Shown: piece by piece, positions 62,610 through 64,000 of the stretch | How the letters are laid out: every line of letters starts with the position of its first letter | Numbering within the stretch: the first letter of the stretch is position 1 | DNA from: WS-2 sp036507005 | Lineage (GTDB): Bacteria; Eisenbacteria; RBG-16-71-46 | Assembly (NCBI GenBank): GCA_036507005.1 | Contig: DASXQT010000015.1 | Span: 61,266-125,265 of the forward strand | Length of the DNA stretch: 64,000 nucleotides | Reading direction: 5' to 3' | The notes under the pieces: generated by a model | The model's input: the letters and a program-made list of their open reading frames with translations, nothing else | What the model was told of the DNA's origin: nothing | Databases searched by the model: none | Position numbers and translations under genes: made by a program

Positions 62610-63722
62610 ATGCCGGACCGCGTCGTACTCGCCATCGGGACCAAGAAGGGCCTTTTCGTCGCCGAGGCGCCCAGGACCCGGCGCAGCTTCGCGCTGCGCG
62701 GGCCCTTCGCGCCCGGAGTGGCCGTCTACTCCGCGCTCATCGACACGCGCGGCACCCCTCGCATGTACGGCTCGAGCTGCAATGCCTTCTGGGGCATGAA
62801 GGTCATGCGCTCGACCGATCTCGGCAAGACGTTCAAGGAGACCAAGTCGGCGCCCGTGTTCCCCAAGGAGGACGGGCGCGCGCTCGCCAACATCTGGTCG
62901 ATCGAAGCCGGGGGCGACCGCAAGGATCTGCTGTGCGGCGTCGAGCCGGCATCGCTGTTCCGCAGCGCCGACAGCGGCGACACCTGGGAGATGGTGGGAG
63001 GCATCAGCAACCACGAGCACGCCCGCAAGTGGCAGCCGGGGAACGGCGGACTGTGCCTGCACACGATCATCCGCGACGGCAACCGGGTGCACCTGGGCAT
63101 CTCGACCGGCGGCCACTACGTGAGCGAGGACGGCGGCGTGACGTTCAAGGCGGCGAACCAGGGCGTCGGCGCCGGCTTCCAGCCCGACCCCTATCCCGAG
63201 TACGGCCAGTGCGTGCACAAGATCGCGCGCCATGCCGACGCGCCCGGCCGGCTCTACATGCAGAACCACGGCGGCTGGGCCAACTGGGACGGGCCCGGAG
63301 GACCGCGGCCGGACATCGGCGTGCTGCGCAGCGACGACTACGGCAAGACCTGGCGGTCGATCGCCAAGGGACTGCCCTCCGACTTCGGGTTCCCGATCGT
63401 GGTCCATCCGCAGGACGCCGACACGGTCTACGTCATGCCGCTCGTCCCCGAGACCCGCACCTGTCCCGGCGGCTCACCCGCGGTGTGGCGCAGCGAGAAC
63501 GGCGGCGGCTCATGGAGCAAGCTCGCCAAGGGGCTGCCGAAGAAGCAGAGCTACTTCACGGTCCTGCGCGACGGCATGGACGTCGACGAGCTCAAGTCGC
63601 CGGCGCTCTACTTCGGCACCACCACCGGCCAGCTCTGGATGGGGCGGGACGGCGGCGAGGAGTGGAGCTGCCTGTTCGACTCGCTCCCGCCGATCCACTG
63701 CGTCAAGGTCGCGGTGGTATGA
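62610..63722 (+). CDS. BNR/Asp-box beta-propeller protein (exo-sialidase/VPS10-like)
   Basis: 370 residues with several Asp-box repeats: RSTDLGKTFKE, RSADSGDTWEM, SEDGGVTFKA, RSDDYGKTWRS and RSENGGGSWSK. These build a six- or seven-bladed propeller as in sialidases, photosystem II stability factors and VPS10 domains. No signal peptide, so probably cytoplasmic; no catalytic Arg triad recognised. AGGAGG precedes the ATG by 8 bases, and TACCAT-CCCGCGCG upstream fits the local promoter pattern. Its stop overlaps the start of the DoxX gene. Confidence 0.75.
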   Translation: MPDRVVLAIGTKKGLFVAEAPRTRRSFALRGPFAPGVAVYSALIDTRGTPRMYGSSCNAFWGMKVMRSTDLGKTFKETKSAPVFPKEDGRALANIWSIEAGGDRKDLLCGVEPASLFRSADSGDTWEMVGGISNHEHARKWQPGNGGLCLHTIIRDGNRVHLGISTGGHYVSEDGGVTFKAANQGVGAGFQPDPYPEYGQCVHKIARHADAPGRLYMQNHGGWANWDGPGGPRPDIGVLRSDDYGKTWRSIAKGLPSDFGFPIVVHPQDADTVYVMPLVPETRTCPGGSPAVWRSENGGGSWSKLAKGLPKKQSYFTVLRDGMDVDELKSPALYFGTTTGQLWMGRDGGEEWSCLFDSLPPIHCVKVAVV

Positions 63723-64000
63723 GTATGAGCGTGAGCGGGCCGAGCATCGTCGCGAGGTGGTCGTCCTGGGCGCCGCAGCTCCTGAGCCTGCTCCGCATCA
63801 TGGCCGCGTTCATGTTCATGCTGGCGGGCACGACCAAGATGCTCGCGTTCCCAGCCGGGATTCCGCCGAACGGCGGCACCGTGCCGTGGATGTCCCAAAT
63901 CGGGCTCGGCGCCATGCTCGAGGTGTTCGGCGGGGGCCTGCTGCTGCTCGGCCTCTTCACCCGTCCGATCGCCTTTCTCCTCGCAGGCGAGATGGCGGTG
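63719..64000 (+). CDS. DoxX-family membrane protein (partial)
   Basis: The first 94 codons before the window ends. Two or more hydrophobic segments with LLRIMAAFMFMLAGTTKM, then LGAMLEVFGGGLLLLGLFTRPIAFLLAGEMA, the typical start of DoxX proteins (four-helix membrane proteins of uncertain redox-related role). ATG 63719 overlaps the preceding stop (ATGA), so the two genes are co-transcribed. Confidence 0.8.
   Translation, partial: MSMSVSGPSIVARWSSWAPQLLSLLRIMAAFMFMLAGTTKMLAFPAGIPPNGGTVPWMSQIGLGAMLEVFGGGLLLLGLFTRPIAFLLAGEMAV

Overview
The window looks like chromosomal core DNA of an aerobic, double-membraned (Gram-negative type) bacterium with very high G+C. Evidence for an outer membrane: LpxH of lipid A synthesis, several outer-membrane beta-barrels including a PorV/PorQ-type protein, many lipoproteins with lipoboxes and a periplasmic HtrA protease. 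Evidence for aerobic life: a caa3-type cytochrome oxidase operon with heme A and heme O synthases. PorV-type barrels, TPR-GAF-sigma54 regulators and high G+C together would fit an uncultured lineage of the FCB group (for example Eisenbacteria-like) or a neighbouring phylum. That placement is an inference from gene content only. I see no insertion sequence, prophage, CRISPR array or origin.

Layout. 1-5404: SDR oxidoreductase, KimA-like permease, two GIDE-domain membrane proteins and LemA. 5482-10493: an Alg44/Alg8-like exopolysaccharide synthase pair with a PilZ domain, plus a secreted protein. 10504-15708: lon and hsp20, a small secreted protein, a VKOR-DsbA fusion and a zinc-ribbon peptide. 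15778-26037: beta-glucosidase, hydrolase, lipoproteins, an MFS exporter, squalene/phytoene synthase, a GHL15-like glycosidase and an SGNH hydrolase. 26088-32452: an OsmC-family protein with an in-frame TGA, read here as selenocysteine, divergent from ctaABCDEF. 32514-35327: initiator tRNA, outer-membrane protein, ftsB and enolase. 35388-35627: a palindromic repeat cluster. 35759-44539: ECF sigma and anti-sigma factor with a bactofilin-like membrane protein, a DUF4390 protein, a D15-like barrel, an NtrY/NtrX-type two-component pair and rlmN. 44592-46159: an ArsR-type regulator and a Ppx/GppA phosphatase, with three copies of a putative operator. 46169-50414: a small exported peptide, a TPR-GAF-sigma54 activator and, behind it, a candidate sigma54-driven structured RNA. 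50622-54380: a four-gene envelope operon. 54385-64000: lpxH, htrA, amidase, a double 5'-nucleotidase, a small winged-helix regulator, a BNR-repeat protein and a partial DoxX protein.

The points most worth following are: (1) the Sec-type OsmC protein with a plausible bacterial SECIS hairpin; (2) the exported peptide, TPR-sigma54 regulator and structured RNA cluster, which could be an undescribed signalling module; (3) a recurring TAGCNT-CCCGC-like promoter element 6-11 bases from start codons, implying that leaderless transcripts are common here; (4) the ATATGC-N7-TGCA operator set; (5) a CYDCHR...FDPYY..C motif shared by two neighbouring exported proteins.
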